DNA of 64,000 bases from Nocardioides daphniae (GTDB taxonomy: Bacteria > Actinomycetota > Actinomycetes > Propionibacteriales > Nocardioidaceae). The stretch is taken from contig NZ_CP038462.1 of NCBI RefSeq assembly GCF_004777465.1, positions 1,798,001-1,862,000 on the forward strand, read 5' to 3'. Made by a program: the position numbers and the translations under genes. Shown here piece after piece: positions 25,939-37,876 of this stretch. A model generated the notes under the pieces. That model made no database searches. It was not told the DNA's origin and saw only the letters and a list, made by a program, of their open reading frames with translations. Position 1 is the first letter of the stretch; every line of letters starts with the position of its first letter.

Positions 25939-26783
25939 TCACTCCTCGCCGCGGCGCCTGAGGTAGCGCTCGAACTCGGCGGCGATCGCGTCGCCGGACG
26001 CCTCGGGAAGGTCCGTCGCGTCACGGGCCTCCTCGAGCTGGCGTACGTAGTCGGCGATGTCGCTGTCCTCCTCGGCCAGCTGCTCGACGCCGCGCTCCCA
26101 CGCCCTGGCCTCCTCCGGCAGGTCTCCCAACGGCAGCGGCGAACCGAGCAACTCCTCGAGCCGTCCCAGCAGCGCCAGGCTGGCCTTCGGGCACGGGGGC
26201 TGCGCCACGTAGTGAGGCACCGCGGCCCAGAGCGACAGTGCCGGGATGTCGAGTCGGGCGCAGGCGTCCTGGATGACGCCCACGATGCCGGTGGGGCCCT
26301 CGTACGTCGACACCTCCAGGCCGGCGTGCTCGCCCAGGCTGGCGGCGGAGGCCGTGCCGGTGACCGGGACCGGGCGGTGTGCGGGGTGTCGGCCAGCAGG
26401 GCGCCGAGGGTGACGACGAGCTGGGCGCCGAGGTCGTCGCAGGCCGCAAGCAGCTCGGCGGTGAACTGGCGCCAGCGCATGTTGGGCTCGATGCCCTGGA
26501 CCAGGATGACGTCGCGCTCCAGGTCCGGGGGAGAGGCGACCGCGATCCGGGTGCCGGGCCAGCTCAGGGTGCGGCGACCCCCGTCGTCGGTGCCGACGAC
26601 GGGGCGGTTCACCTGGAAGTCGTAGTAGTCCTCAGGGTCGACCTGCCCCACCACGGTGGCGTCCCACTCCTCGATGAGGTGCTGGACCACAATCGTGGCC
26701 GCCTCGGCGGCGTCGTTCCACCCCTCGAAGGCCGCGATCACGACAGGGTCCACGAGGTCCGTCAAGGCATCGATCTCGATCAC
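25939..26783 (-). CDS. PAC2 family protein, frameshifted
   Basis: Relative of eukaryotic proteasome-assembly chaperone 2; actinobacterial members are of unknown function. Starts at GTG 26783 with 'MIEIDALTDLVDPVVIAAFE', 'GWNDAAEAATIVVQHLIEEW', 'YYDFQVNRPVV', 'RDVILVQGIEPNMRWRQFT' and 'LVVTLGALLADTPHT'. After a break near 26378 (one C missing) it continues 'STYEGPTGIVGVIQDACARL', 'PALSLWAAVPHYVAQPPCPK', ending in an acidic/basic tail. Restored ~280 aa. Leaderless: TAGGCT, 6 nt, GTG. The window also encodes a proteasome, but 11 kb away and with no shown link. Confidence 0.82.
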
Positions 26784-26789
26784 CTCCCC

Positions 26790-26795
26790 AGCCTA
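26790..26795 (-). promoter_or_regulatory. -10 box TAGGCT of the PAC2 gene
   Basis: Minus-strand TAGGCT, 6 nt, GTG 26783. Confidence 0.55.
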
Positions 26796-26850
26796 GGCGG
26801 TGCCCGGGATTTCCCCTGCCAGCGCGGGGAGTGTCACGATTCGGGATGCC

Positions 26851-26879
26851 TGTCCATCCTCCGGACACGGGTCTACCGT
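26851..26879 (+). promoter_or_regulatory. metH promoter with inverted repeat
   Basis: TACCGT (26874-26879) is a likely -10 box; TGTCC-N7-GGACA (26851-26867) lies over the -35 region and could be an operator. Predicted leader ~34 nt with AAGGAG before GTG 26920. No room for a cobalamin or SAM riboswitch. Confidence 0.4.
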
Positions 26880-26919
26880 GGCAGGACGGGACCAGCCCCA
26901 CCCTCTTCGAAGGAGCCAC

Positions 26920-30662
<3,743 letters not shown>

Positions 30663-30663
<1 letters not shown>

Positions 30664-30693
30664 CCCGGGCCCCTGTCACGACAGGGTCCGGGT
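30663..30693. terminator. Bidirectional hairpin between metH and the beta-propeller gene
   Basis: CCCTGTC (30671-30677) pairs with GACAGGG (30680-30686), and ACCCGG (30663-30668) with CCGGGT (30688-30693) around a small internal loop. The minus-strand gene stops inside the hairpin (30676-30678) and metH stops 1 base before it. Confidence 0.65.
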
Positions 30694-33609
30694 GAGTACC
30701 TTCGTGGCCCGGTTGCCCGACCGGTCATGGGCGACGGCGTTGAGCACCAACGTGCCCGCGCGCAGCCCCTTCAGCTTCACTGCCCACCGCGTTCCCTTGA
30801 GCGTGGCAGGCAGGGCCTTGGCACGTGACTCGGCGGCAGCCCGCGTCTTCTGGCGGCTCCACCCCCGGCCGTTGAAGGCGTACCAGTGCTTGCCACGCTT
30901 CTGGACCGCGCGCAAGGACACCCCGGCGACGCCTGAGTCGCTGTCGGAGGCCACGCCGTTCACGGTGGCCCAGGCGGCCGGACTCCTGAGGTGGTCGCGG
31001 CACTTCTTGCCCTTGCGGGAGCCGCACTTGGGCAGGAGCACGTCCAGCTTCGGCGCCGTTCGGTCCGGTGCCGGAGCAGGGCTGGCCGTCGGGCTCCCGG
31101 TCGGCGACGTGCTCGACGTGGGGGACGGACCGGTCGTAGGTGTCGGGCTGGCAGTGGGGGACGGCGTCGGCGACGGACTGACGGTCGGACTGACCGTCGG
31201 GCTCGGGGACGGGGAGACCGGGCCGACCGGCAGTCCACTCCACCACGCCGGGCCCAGCCCCGTGGGCGTGGCACGCCCCGTGGCCAGGTCCACGGAGAGC
31301 GATGTGCTGAGGTCGTGCAGCAACAGGCTCTTCCCGTCGGGGGACCAGTCCCCGAGCCACCGGTCCTCGTCCATGGGCGCGAGGGCGCGCGGGGAGCCCA
31401 CGTCATCCACGGAGAAGGCCACCACCGCCCCGTCGGGGGAGTACGGACCTTCCGTGCCGACGCTGAGAGCGACCGTGGCGGAGTCCGGCGCCCAGGCCAC
31501 CGTGGTGTTGGGTCGCACCGCACCGAAGGACCCGGTGACCAGCAGCTCTGCCTCCCCACGGAAGTCCAGGTCCATGACGGCACCCCCGTAGCTGTACTCG
31601 CCGATCGGCTGCTGGACCCACGCCAGGCGAGTGCCGTCAGGGGAGACCTTCAACCCCTTGGCCAGGGAGCCCCTCCACGTGAGCCTGGTCGTGGGGGGCG
31701 CAGCAGGACGGTCCAGGCGTCGCTCCGCCAGCCGGAAGACCCGGTCCTGGTCGGTCGCCTCCACGGTGAAGAGCGTGCGCCCATCCGGCGAGACCGCAGC
31801 GTCGAGTGGGAAGCCGGTCGTGACGGCGTGCAGCTGCTCGCCGGTGACACGGCTGACGAGGTGCTCGAGATCCCCTCCGGACGTCCTGTGGCGCGACCAG
31901 AGGACGATCCCCGCTCCGGGATGGACATCAGTGATCTCGAGGACCTCGTCCGCGTGGCGGGGCTGTCCGACCACCACCGGACGGCCGCCGTCCGGGTCAG
32001 AGACCACGACGGGTCCGCCCGCCCGGGTCTGGTGGACGAGACGTCCGACGCTGGGAGTGGTGCGGGGCATGACGACGCGAATCTTGTTGGTCCGGAGGTT
32101 GTTGCCCGGGTTCCAGTCGAGCGTGGTCGACGTCGTCCGTGCCACCAGGGAGTGGACCCCGCTCGCCTCGAAGCTCTGGCGCAGGGTCAGGGTCACCGTC
32201 TGCCCAGGAGCCAGGCTGGCGATGTGGCAGACCCCGCCCGGACAAGGCTCGCCCTCGACGCTCGCCCCCTCGGCAGGAGCGCCGTCGATCTCCAGGGACA
32301 GCTGCACGCCGCGAGCCGTGTCCGGGCCCCGACCGGTCAGGGTGTAGGTGCCGACCCAGGGTGTTCCTGCGGTCGCCGTGCGCTCGGGGAGCTCTAGCGC
32401 CACGTCCGAAGCACCCGCGCCCAGCGACGGCACCACCACCGCCTGCCAGGAGTCCGAGCCGTAGTCCATCCACGGGTACTGCCGGGCCACCCGTTCCTCC
32501 GTCGCCACCCCGGGTGCCACGCGGACAGCGGTGCCCAGCGAGAGGGTCTGCGAGTCCCGGCGACCGTCGACGAGAAGTTCCGCCTCCTCGTACTGGCGGT
32601 AGGGCAGCCACGTGATCCAGCCCGACTCGAGTCGGATCGGGAGGTCCACGGCGCGTGCCTGCCAGACACCGCCGGCCACCCGGTCGAAGATCCTGAGCTT
32701 CGTCCCGACCTCCCACCCCCCGTGGTAGCTCGCCGCGACGTGCAGGCCGTCGGGGGAGACCGCGACGTCCGAGTACCCGTCGAAGAAGTCCATCGGGGGT
32801 GTGAGCGGCGGCGCCGGCAGGCCAACGGCTCCCTCGCCAGGCCGGAAGAGGACGAGGCTGCGGTTGCTGGGCCCTCCTGCGACCACGGTGCCGCCACCGG
32901 CCCACACGCCCTGCACGTGTCCGCCGGCGACTGTGCCGTCGTCGATGCCGAACTGCCCGACGACGCTGCCGTCGGCGATCGCCACCGTCCGCACGAACGT
33001 CCGTGTCGTCTCCGCCTCCGTGCCGACGAGCACCTTGCGGCGGACCGTGATGGCTACGCGGTCGGCGTCCACCCAGGAGACGCCCTGGAAGACGTCGAAG
33101 AGGCCCGAGGCCTCCCACTCCTCGTTCTGCTGGAGCACACGGACGAAGTGACCCTCCGCGTCGAGGAGCACGAGTGCCTGGCTGAAGGGCGCCGCATGAC
33201 CGTGCTCGGCCCTCGGAGTTCCCCCCGGGACCACGAGCCCGGTCGGGTCGTCCACCCACGCCACGACATGGAGGCCGTCGGGGGACACCTGGGCACGCTG
33301 GATGTCAGGCAGGGGCGCGTCGGCCGCGCTCTCGGCAGAGGTCAGCGCCCTCTGCCGCACCAGCGGCGCGACGTCGGTCCCGTCGAGATCAGCGGTGTAG
33401 AAGCCCGCGTGGTGATCGCCCAGGGCGTCGACTGCTGTGCCCCAGGAGACGAAGCGAGTGAGAGTGCCGGGCTCAGGTGGCGTCGGGGTCGCGGCCAGCG
33501 CAGGCCCCGGGGCCACCTGGCCCGCGGCGAGTACGGTGAGAGTGCCGACGACCAACGATGTGGCGACGACTGAGACCCAGACTGCGGGACGACGCAACGT
33601 GACTGACAT
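30676..33609 (-). CDS. Large secreted beta-propeller protein with Pro/Ser/Thr linker
   Basis: 977 aa from ATG 33609. A signal peptide ('VWVSVVATSLVVGTLTVLAA' then 'GPALAATP') starts the protein. At least seven PD40/WD40-like blades are visible by their turns: 'VSPDGLHVVAW', 'VSPDGLHVAAS', 'VSPDGRTLFTV', 'VSPDGTRLAWV', 'WAPDSATVAL', 'YSPDGAVVAFS', 'WSPDGKSLLLH'. An Ig-like/CARDB-type insert ('GTYTLTGRGPDTARGVQLSL') lies in the middle, then a ~50-residue linker of PSPT/SPTA repeats, then a C-terminal ~120-residue domain ('LPKCGSRKGKKCRDHL', 'SLRAVQKRGKHWYAFNGRGW') that may be a surface-binding module. No catalytic motif; role unknown. Confidence 0.75.
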   Translation of the reverse strand: MSVTLRRPAVWVSVVATSLVVGTLTVLAAGQVAPGPALAATPTPPEPGTLTRFVSWGTAVDALGDHHAGFYTADLDGTDVAPLVRQRALTSAESAADAPLPDIQRAQVSPDGLHVVAWVDDPTGLVVPGGTPRAEHGHAAPFSQALVLLDAEGHFVRVLQQNEEWEASGLFDVFQGVSWVDADRVAITVRRKVLVGTEAETTRTFVRTVAIADGSVVGQFGIDDGTVAGGHVQGVWAGGGTVVAGGPSNRSLVLFRPGEGAVGLPAPPLTPPMDFFDGYSDVAVSPDGLHVAASYHGGWEVGTKLRIFDRVAGGVWQARAVDLPIRLESGWITWLPYRQYEEAELLVDGRRDSQTLSLGTAVRVAPGVATEERVARQYPWMDYGSDSWQAVVVPSLGAGASDVALELPERTATAGTPWVGTYTLTGRGPDTARGVQLSLEIDGAPAEGASVEGEPCPGGVCHIASLAPGQTVTLTLRQSFEASGVHSLVARTTSTTLDWNPGNNLRTNKIRVVMPRTTPSVGRLVHQTRAGGPVVVSDPDGGRPVVVGQPRHADEVLEITDVHPGAGIVLWSRHRTSGGDLEHLVSRVTGEQLHAVTTGFPLDAAVSPDGRTLFTVEATDQDRVFRLAERRLDRPAAPPTTRLTWRGSLAKGLKVSPDGTRLAWVQQPIGEYSYGGAVMDLDFRGEAELLVTGSFGAVRPNTTVAWAPDSATVALSVGTEGPYSPDGAVVAFSVDDVGSPRALAPMDEDRWLGDWSPDGKSLLLHDLSTSLSVDLATGRATPTGLGPAWWSGLPVGPVSPSPSPTVSPTVSPSPTPSPTASPTPTTGPSPTSSTSPTGSPTASPAPAPDRTAPKLDVLLPKCGSRKGKKCRDHLRSPAAWATVNGVASDSDSGVAGVSLRAVQKRGKHWYAFNGRGWSRQKTRAAAESRAKALPATLKGTRWAVKLKGLRAGTLVLNAVAHDRSGNRATKVLTRTLS

Positions 33610-33671
33610 GGGAAGGATTCTGGGAGCGCGGCGGAGGCACTGACCCGAGAATGCCGAAAAGGTCATTCGTG

Positions 33672-33683
33672 TGGTCTGGACCA
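33672..33683. repeat. Inverted repeat TGGTC-TG-GACCA in a divergent intergenic region
   Basis: Lies in the 135-bp AT-richer region between the divergent beta-propeller gene (33609) and the membrane-protein gene (33745). A possible operator; no further support. Confidence 0.3.
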
Positions 33684-33744
33684 TCATTCCCCCACGTCGC
33701 TGGACACGAGCATGGGTCGTCGCCGTGCGGGGTAGGTGCAGGTC

Positions 33745-34308
33745 ATGTCTGCACGTTCCGAGCACGACGAGATACTGCGGCGTTTCCCCACCGTCGAGAG
33801 TGTGTCGAGGCGACCCGGCCCGGGCCGGGTCGACCACGTCATGCGGCGCATCGGCATCCTGCTGCTGATGGTTGTGGTCGTGGTCGGCTGCCTGGGCCTG
33901 CTCGGGCCCCGCACGGCAACCGCGTCGGGGAGCGGGGCCCCGGGCGAGGCCGCCCTGGAGTACGACGCGGTGACCCGACCGGGCCTCGACTCGGGCTTCA
34001 CGGTCACCCTCACTCCCGACGACGACACGGACACGGCCGTGCTGGTCGTCGCACACTCCACCCTGGAGCGTCTCGGGATCGAGCTCTACGCCCCCGAGCC
34101 GCTTGCCCAGCACAGTGAGGGCGACCAGGTGGTCCTCGAGTTCCCCGCACGCGGCGAGCCGGGGGAGTCCTTCGACGTGCGCTTCTCAGGACGGATCCCG
34201 ACCACCCAGGCGGCAGGCCGTCACCGCTGGGAGGTGGCGTGGCGCACCGGTGCCGACACCAGCGCCGACGACCTGATCCTTGACGCCACGACCTGGACGG
34301 TGCCCTGA
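33745..34308 (+). CDS. Hypothetical protein with one membrane anchor and an exported domain
   Basis: 187 aa from ATG 33745. A cytosolic basic N-terminus of ~30 residues is followed by one membrane segment ('IGILLLMVVVVVGCLGLLG') and an extracellular part ('EYDAVTRPGLDSGFTVTLTP', 'VRFSGRIPTTQAAGRHRWEV') predicted from its pattern to be a beta sandwich. I do not recognise the family. Its stop codon overlaps the ATG of the DUF421 gene (34308), so the two are translated together and probably act together at the membrane. TAGGTG 6 nt upstream of the ATG is a weak -10 candidate. Confidence 0.6.
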   Translation: MSARSEHDEILRRFPTVESVSRRPGPGRVDHVMRRIGILLLMVVVVVGCLGLLGPRTATASGSGAPGEAALEYDAVTRPGLDSGFTVTLTPDDDTDTAVLVVAHSTLERLGIELYAPEPLAQHSEGDQVVLEFPARGEPGESFDVRFSGRIPTTQAAGRHRWEVAWRTGADTSADDLILDATTWTVP

Positions 34309-34754
34309 TGCTCACCGCGCTCGACTCCCTGCTCGTCTTCTTCCTCCTGATGGCCGTGCTCCGGGTCATGGGCAAGCGCGAGCTGTCCCAGATGTCCGCC
34401 TTCGACCTCGTCATCCTCTTCGTGATCGGCGACCTCATCGCCGAGGCGGTGGTCTCCGAGGACACCTCGTTCACCGGTGCCCTGATCGCGGTCTCCACCT
34501 TCGCCCTGCTGACGATCCTGATGTCGTGGCTGGCCTACCGGTATCCCCGGCTGAAGCCCGCACTCGACGGCACCCCGACCGTGGTCGTGCGAGACGGCCG
34601 ACCGGACAGGAGCGCGATGAGGCGTGAGCGGGTCAACCTGTACGACCTCAACGAGGCCGCCCGCAACAACGGGATCGCCGACCTCGAGGAGATCGAGTTG
34701 GCGCTCCTGGAGCCTGACGGAAAGTTCTCGTTCTTCACTCGGCGCACCACCTGA
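34308..34754 (+). CDS. DUF421 (YetF-type) membrane protein
   Basis: 148 aa. Three membrane helices at the N-terminus ('LTALDSLLVFFLLMAVLRVM', 'FDLVILFVIGDLIAEAVV', 'GALIAVSTFALLTILMSWLA') followed by the small soluble YetF domain ('KPALDGTPTVVVRDGRPDRS', 'LYDLNEAARNNGIADLEEIE'). 'GKRELSQMSAFDLVI' between the first two helices is the family signature. Function unknown in the family. ATG 34308 overlaps the upstream stop by one base; no own promoter. Confidence 0.82.
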   Translation: MLTALDSLLVFFLLMAVLRVMGKRELSQMSAFDLVILFVIGDLIAEAVVSEDTSFTGALIAVSTFALLTILMSWLAYRYPRLKPALDGTPTVVVRDGRPDRSAMRRERVNLYDLNEAARNNGIADLEEIELALLEPDGKFSFFTRRTT

Positions 34755-34795
34755 GCGCCGCCGCTCGCGATGGGGGAGTCCGCGACGTGCCGACC

Positions 34796-34801
34796 TAGGC
34801 T
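34796..34801 (+). promoter_or_regulatory. -10 box TAGGCT upstream of the HAD gene
   Basis: TAGGCT with a predicted start near 34808 and a leader that contains GGAGG at about 34828-34832. Confidence 0.45.
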
Positions 34802-34858
34802 GGTCGTCAGCACCCACGTACTACCTCGGAGGTCGTCCTGAGCAGCCCACTGCCCACC

Positions 34859-35554
34859 GTGTCAGAAGACCCGACCACGGTCGACGCTCACCCGCTCCCC
34901 AAGGCGGTCCTGTGGGACATGGACGGCACCCTGATCGACACCGAGCCCTACTGGATCGCCAGCGAGTACGCCCTGGCCGAGAAGTACGGCGGCACGTGGA
35001 GCGACGAGCACGCACTGGCCCTGGTGGGCAACGACCTGCTCGTCTCCGGCCGCTACATCCGTGAGCACATGGGCATCGACCGCACCCCCGAGCAGATCGT
35101 CGACGAGCTCCTGGAGCTCATGGTCGCCGCCGTGCGCACCGAGGTGCCGTGGCGCCCCGGCGCCCGGGAGCTGCTCGCCGAGCTGGCGGCATCGGGCGTC
35201 CCGTGCGCGCTGGTCACCATGTCGTACCGCTCCCTCGTCGACCCGGTCCTCGAGGCGCTGGGCGACCAGGGGTTCAGCGCCGTCGTGACCGGCGACGTGG
35301 TGAGCAGGGGCAAGCCGCACCCGGAGCCCTACCTCAAGGCCGCCGCGGGGCTGGGTGTCGCCCCCGAGGCGTGCGTGGCGATCGAGGACTCCGACACCGG
35401 GGCCCGCTCCGCCGCCGCCGCAGGATGCACCGTGCTCTGCGTGCCGAACCACGTACCGGTCCCGCCGGCTCCGGGACGCGTCTTCGCGACCTCGCTGACC
35501 GACGTCGACCTCCCGCGGCTCGCGACGCTCCACGCCGAGCGGTCCGAGGCCTGA
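34859..35554 (+). CDS. HAD-superfamily hydrolase (beta-phosphoglucomutase-like)
   Basis: 231 aa from GTG 34859. Haloacid-dehalogenase fold with an alpha-helical cap inserted after motif I: 'AVLWDMDGTLIDTEPYWI' (nucleophile and acid Asp), 'CALVTMSYRSLVD' (motif II Thr), 'SRGKPHPEPYLKAA' (motif III Lys), 'CVAIEDSDTGARSAAAAGC' (motif IV). It probably acts on a phosphosugar or related phosphoester; no neighbour tells which. GGAGG ends about 27 nt before this GTG and only ~7 nt before an in-frame CTG (about 34838), so a slightly longer product from a CTG start is possible. Confidence 0.8.
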   Translation: MSEDPTTVDAHPLPKAVLWDMDGTLIDTEPYWIASEYALAEKYGGTWSDEHALALVGNDLLVSGRYIREHMGIDRTPEQIVDELLELMVAAVRTEVPWRPGARELLAELAASGVPCALVTMSYRSLVDPVLEALGDQGFSAVVTGDVVSRGKPHPEPYLKAAAGLGVAPEACVAIEDSDTGARSAAAAGCTVLCVPNHVPVPPAPGRVFATSLTDVDLPRLATLHAERSEA

Positions 35555-35616
35555 AGGCTGCGGGCAGAGGGCTGAGGGGCTGCGTACGACCGCGAGCCGC
35601 CCCCATGCTGCTCGGG

Positions 35617-35622
35617 TAGGGT
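35617..35622 (+). promoter_or_regulatory. -10 box TAGGGT, leaderless start
   Basis: TAGGGT, 6 nt, GTG 35629 of the M50 protease. Confidence 0.6.
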
Positions 35623-35628
35623 CTGCGC

Positions 35629-36788
35629 GTGTCTGAACCTGCCCCGTCGTCCCCGCCGCCGAGCGGCCCGTCCCCGCGTCCGCCGGGCACGATCCGCCTC
35701 GGATCCATCGCGGGGGCCGACGTCCTGGTCAACGGCTCCTGGTTCGTCATCGCCGCGCTCATCGCCCTGCTGGTCGCCCCCAGGGTCGAGCAGGTCGAGC
35801 CGGGTCTCGGCTCCTTGAAGTACGTCGCGGGCTTCGCCTTCGCCGTCCTGCTCTACGCGTCGGTGCTGCTGCACGAGGTCTCGCACGCCTACGTGGCACG
35901 TCGATACGGACACCGGGTCTCCTCGATCACCCTGCACTTCCTCGGGGCATGACCGCGGTGGAGGGGGAGGCCCGCAGCGCGAAGCAGGAGTTCTGGATCG
36001 CGGTCGTCGGACCGATCACCTCGCTCGCCGTCGGCGGAGCCGCCCTGGCGAGCTGGTTCGTCACCCCCGACGGGCTGCTCAAGGTCGGCGTGGAGGGGCT
36101 GGCAGGCGCCAACCTCCTGATCGGTGTCCTGAACCTCGTCCCTGCCCTGCCGCTCGACGGCGGCCGGGTGCTGAAGTCCGCGGTCTGGCAGGTCTCGGGC
36201 AATCCGCACCGTGGCTCCCTGGTCGCCGGCTGGTCGGGCCGCGGCCTGGCGGTGCTGGTCCTCGGCTGGCCGTTCTACCAGCAGGCCCTCTTCGGTACGC
36301 AGCCCCTCGTCGTCGACTACCTGCTCGCGGTCGTCATGGCCGTCTTCCTCTGGTCGGGGGCCTCGGCGGCGATCCTGCACGCGCGGATCCGTTCCCGCCT
36401 GCCCCTGCTGGTCGCCCGCACCCTCGCGCGTCGAGCGGTGACCGTGCGGGAGGACACGCCGCTGGCGCAGGCCGTCGCGACCGCCCAGACGCTGCGCGCC
36501 GGCAGCATCGTCACGGTCGACGCGCAGGGGCGACCGGTGGGCCTGGTCAACGAGTCGGCCCTCCTCGCCGTGCCCGACGAGCGTCGTCCGTGGATGCCCA
36601 CCTCCGGGGTGGCCCGTCCCCTCGAGCCTGGCCTGACGCTGCCCCTCGACATCTCCGGGGAGGAGCTGGTCGCCGCGATCAGTCGCCGGCCGGCGGAGGA
36701 GTACCTCCTCGTCGCTCCCGACGGGACGATCCACGGCGTGCTCTCGACCGTCGACGTCGATCGCGCCTTCAACCGACGGGGCAACTAG
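35629..36788 (+). CDS. Site-2 protease family (M50) membrane metalloprotease, frameshifted
   Basis: Intramembrane zinc protease with C-terminal CBS domains, similar to SpoIVFB-like/Rip3-type proteins. 'SVLLHEVSHAYVARRYG' holds the HExxH zinc motif; 'LVPALPLDGGRVLKSAVW' the second zinc Asp; hydrophobic segments surround both. A break near 35944 turns 'HFLGG' into 'HFLGA-stop'; the next part begins 'MTAVEGEARSAKQEFWIAVV' one frame off. One G of a G run is missing. The end ('VREDTPLAQAVATAQTL', 'EEYLLVAPDGTIHGVLSTVD') forms a CBS pair. Restored ~386 aa. Substrate unknown. The TAG stop is part of the next -10 box. Confidence 0.83.
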
Positions 36789-36791
36789 GCT
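36786..36791 (+). promoter_or_regulatory. -10 box TAGGCT of trmI, containing the previous stop codon
   Basis: TAGGCT, 7 nt, ATG 36799. Bases 36786-36788 are the TAG stop of the M50 protease gene. Confidence 0.55.
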
Positions 36792-36798
36792 CCAGCGC

Positions 36799-37761
36799 AT
36801 GCCTGATCAGTCCTCCGCCTCCCACGACGTCCCCTCCGAAGCGTGGGCCGGTGTGCACCGCGGCCCCCTGCGCGAGGGGGAGTGGGTGCGCCTGACCGAC
36901 CAGAAGGGGCGCCGCCACAACTTCGAGCTCGTGGCCGGCAAGCGCTTCTTCTCCAACAAGGGTCACCTCGAGCACGACGAGCTGATCGGTCGCGAGGAGG
37001 GCTTCACGGTCACCTCGTCGGCCGGGGGTGAGTACCTCGTCTTCCGCCCGTTGCTCTCGGAGTTCGTCGTCTCCATGCCGCGCGGCGCGGCCGTGATCTA
37101 CCCGAAGGACGCCGCCCAGATCGTCGCGATGGCCGACATCTTCCCCGGCGCCCGGGTCGTCGAGGCCGGCGCGGGCTCCGGCGCCCTGACCTGCTCGCTG
37201 CTGCGCGCGGTCGGACCGCACGGCACCGTCACGAGCTACGAGCGTCGCCCCGAGTTCGCCGAGGTGGCGCAGCGCAACGTGACCCAGTTCTTCGGTGGCG
37301 ACCACCCGTCGTGGGACCTGCGCCTGGGGGACCTGACCGAGGAGCTCCCGCAGCTCGAGCACCGGGTCGACCGCGTCATCCTCGACATGCTGGCCCCCTG
37401 GGAGTGCGTCGACGTCGTCGCCGACGCGTTGCTCCCCGGTGGCATCGTCTGCGTCTACGTCGCCACCACCACCCAGCTCTCGCGGGTCGTGGAGACGCTG
37501 CGGGCCCACGGTGGCTTCACCGAGCCGCAGCCGTGGGAGTCGCTGGTCCGCGACTGGCACGTCGAGGGTCTGGCCGTACGTCCGGGGCACAAGATGATCG
37601 GCCACACCGCCTTCCTCGTCACCGCCCGCCGGATGGCGCCCGGTGAGCGCCCGCCGATGAAGAAGCGTCGGCCGGCACCGGGTGCGTACGGCCCCGACTA
37701 CTCGGGCCCGCGGCCCGAGGGCCTCCCGCCGCAGATGCTCGAGGAGCCCCTCGACAGCTGA
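36799..37761 (+). CDS. trmI: tRNA (adenine-58-N1)-methyltransferase
   Basis: 320 aa. Uses SAM to methylate A58 in the T loop of tRNAs. The N-terminal beta domain ('GPLREGEWVRLTDQKGRRHN') is followed by the class I fold: 'IYPKDAAQIVAMADIFPGAR', SAM loop 'VVEAGAGSGALTCSLLRAVG', acidic strand 'VTSYERRPEFAEVAQRNV', and 'VDRVILDMLAPWECVDVVAD' (NPPY-like DMLAPW). The last ~35 residues are basic and Pro/Gly-rich. It stands directly before the proteasome ATPase gene, the usual actinobacterial arrangement, but a strong hairpin separates the two. Confidence 0.92.
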   Translation: MPDQSSASHDVPSEAWAGVHRGPLREGEWVRLTDQKGRRHNFELVAGKRFFSNKGHLEHDELIGREEGFTVTSSAGGEYLVFRPLLSEFVVSMPRGAAVIYPKDAAQIVAMADIFPGARVVEAGAGSGALTCSLLRAVGPHGTVTSYERRPEFAEVAQRNVTQFFGGDHPSWDLRLGDLTEELPQLEHRVDRVILDMLAPWECVDVVADALLPGGIVCVYVATTTQLSRVVETLRAHGGFTEPQPWESLVRDWHVEGLAVRPGHKMIGHTAFLVTARRMAPGERPPMKKRRPAPGAYGPDYSGPRPEGLPPQMLEEPLDS

Positions 37762-37770
37762 GCCGTCCTC

Positions 37771-37817
37771 CACGCCGCCCCGGGTCAACGAGCCAAATCG
37801 TGACCCGGGGCGGCGTG
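37771..37817 (+). terminator. 17-bp perfect-stem hairpin after trmI
   Basis: CACGCCGCCCCGGGTCA (37771-37787) pairs perfectly with TGACCCGGGGCGGCGTG (37801-37817), loop 13 nt, followed by a pyrimidine-rich stretch (CTTCGTCTTCCCTTCC). Confidence 0.8.
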
Positions 37818-37846
37818 CTTCGTCTTCCCTTCCACCGACACATCGG

Positions 37847-37873
37847 TAAGGTCGCCAACAAGTGGAGGTGATC
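37847..37873 (+). promoter_or_regulatory. arc promoter TAAGGT and near-perfect ribosome binding site
   Basis: TAAGGT (37847-37852) predicts a start near 37859. GGAGGTGATC (37864-37873), complementary to the 3' end of 16S rRNA over ten bases, ends 3 nt before GTG 37877, which decides that start over GTG 37862. Confidence 0.6.
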
Positions 37874-37876
37874 ACG

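Noticed and set aside
26784..26919. Riboswitch before metH
   Set aside because: Only 136 bp, of which the PAC2 promoter takes part; no B12-box or SAM-box core seen.
31070..31220. Short repeats resembling a CRISPR or minisatellite
   Set aside because: They are codons of the Pro/Ser/Thr linker in the beta-propeller protein; units vary and no spacers exist.
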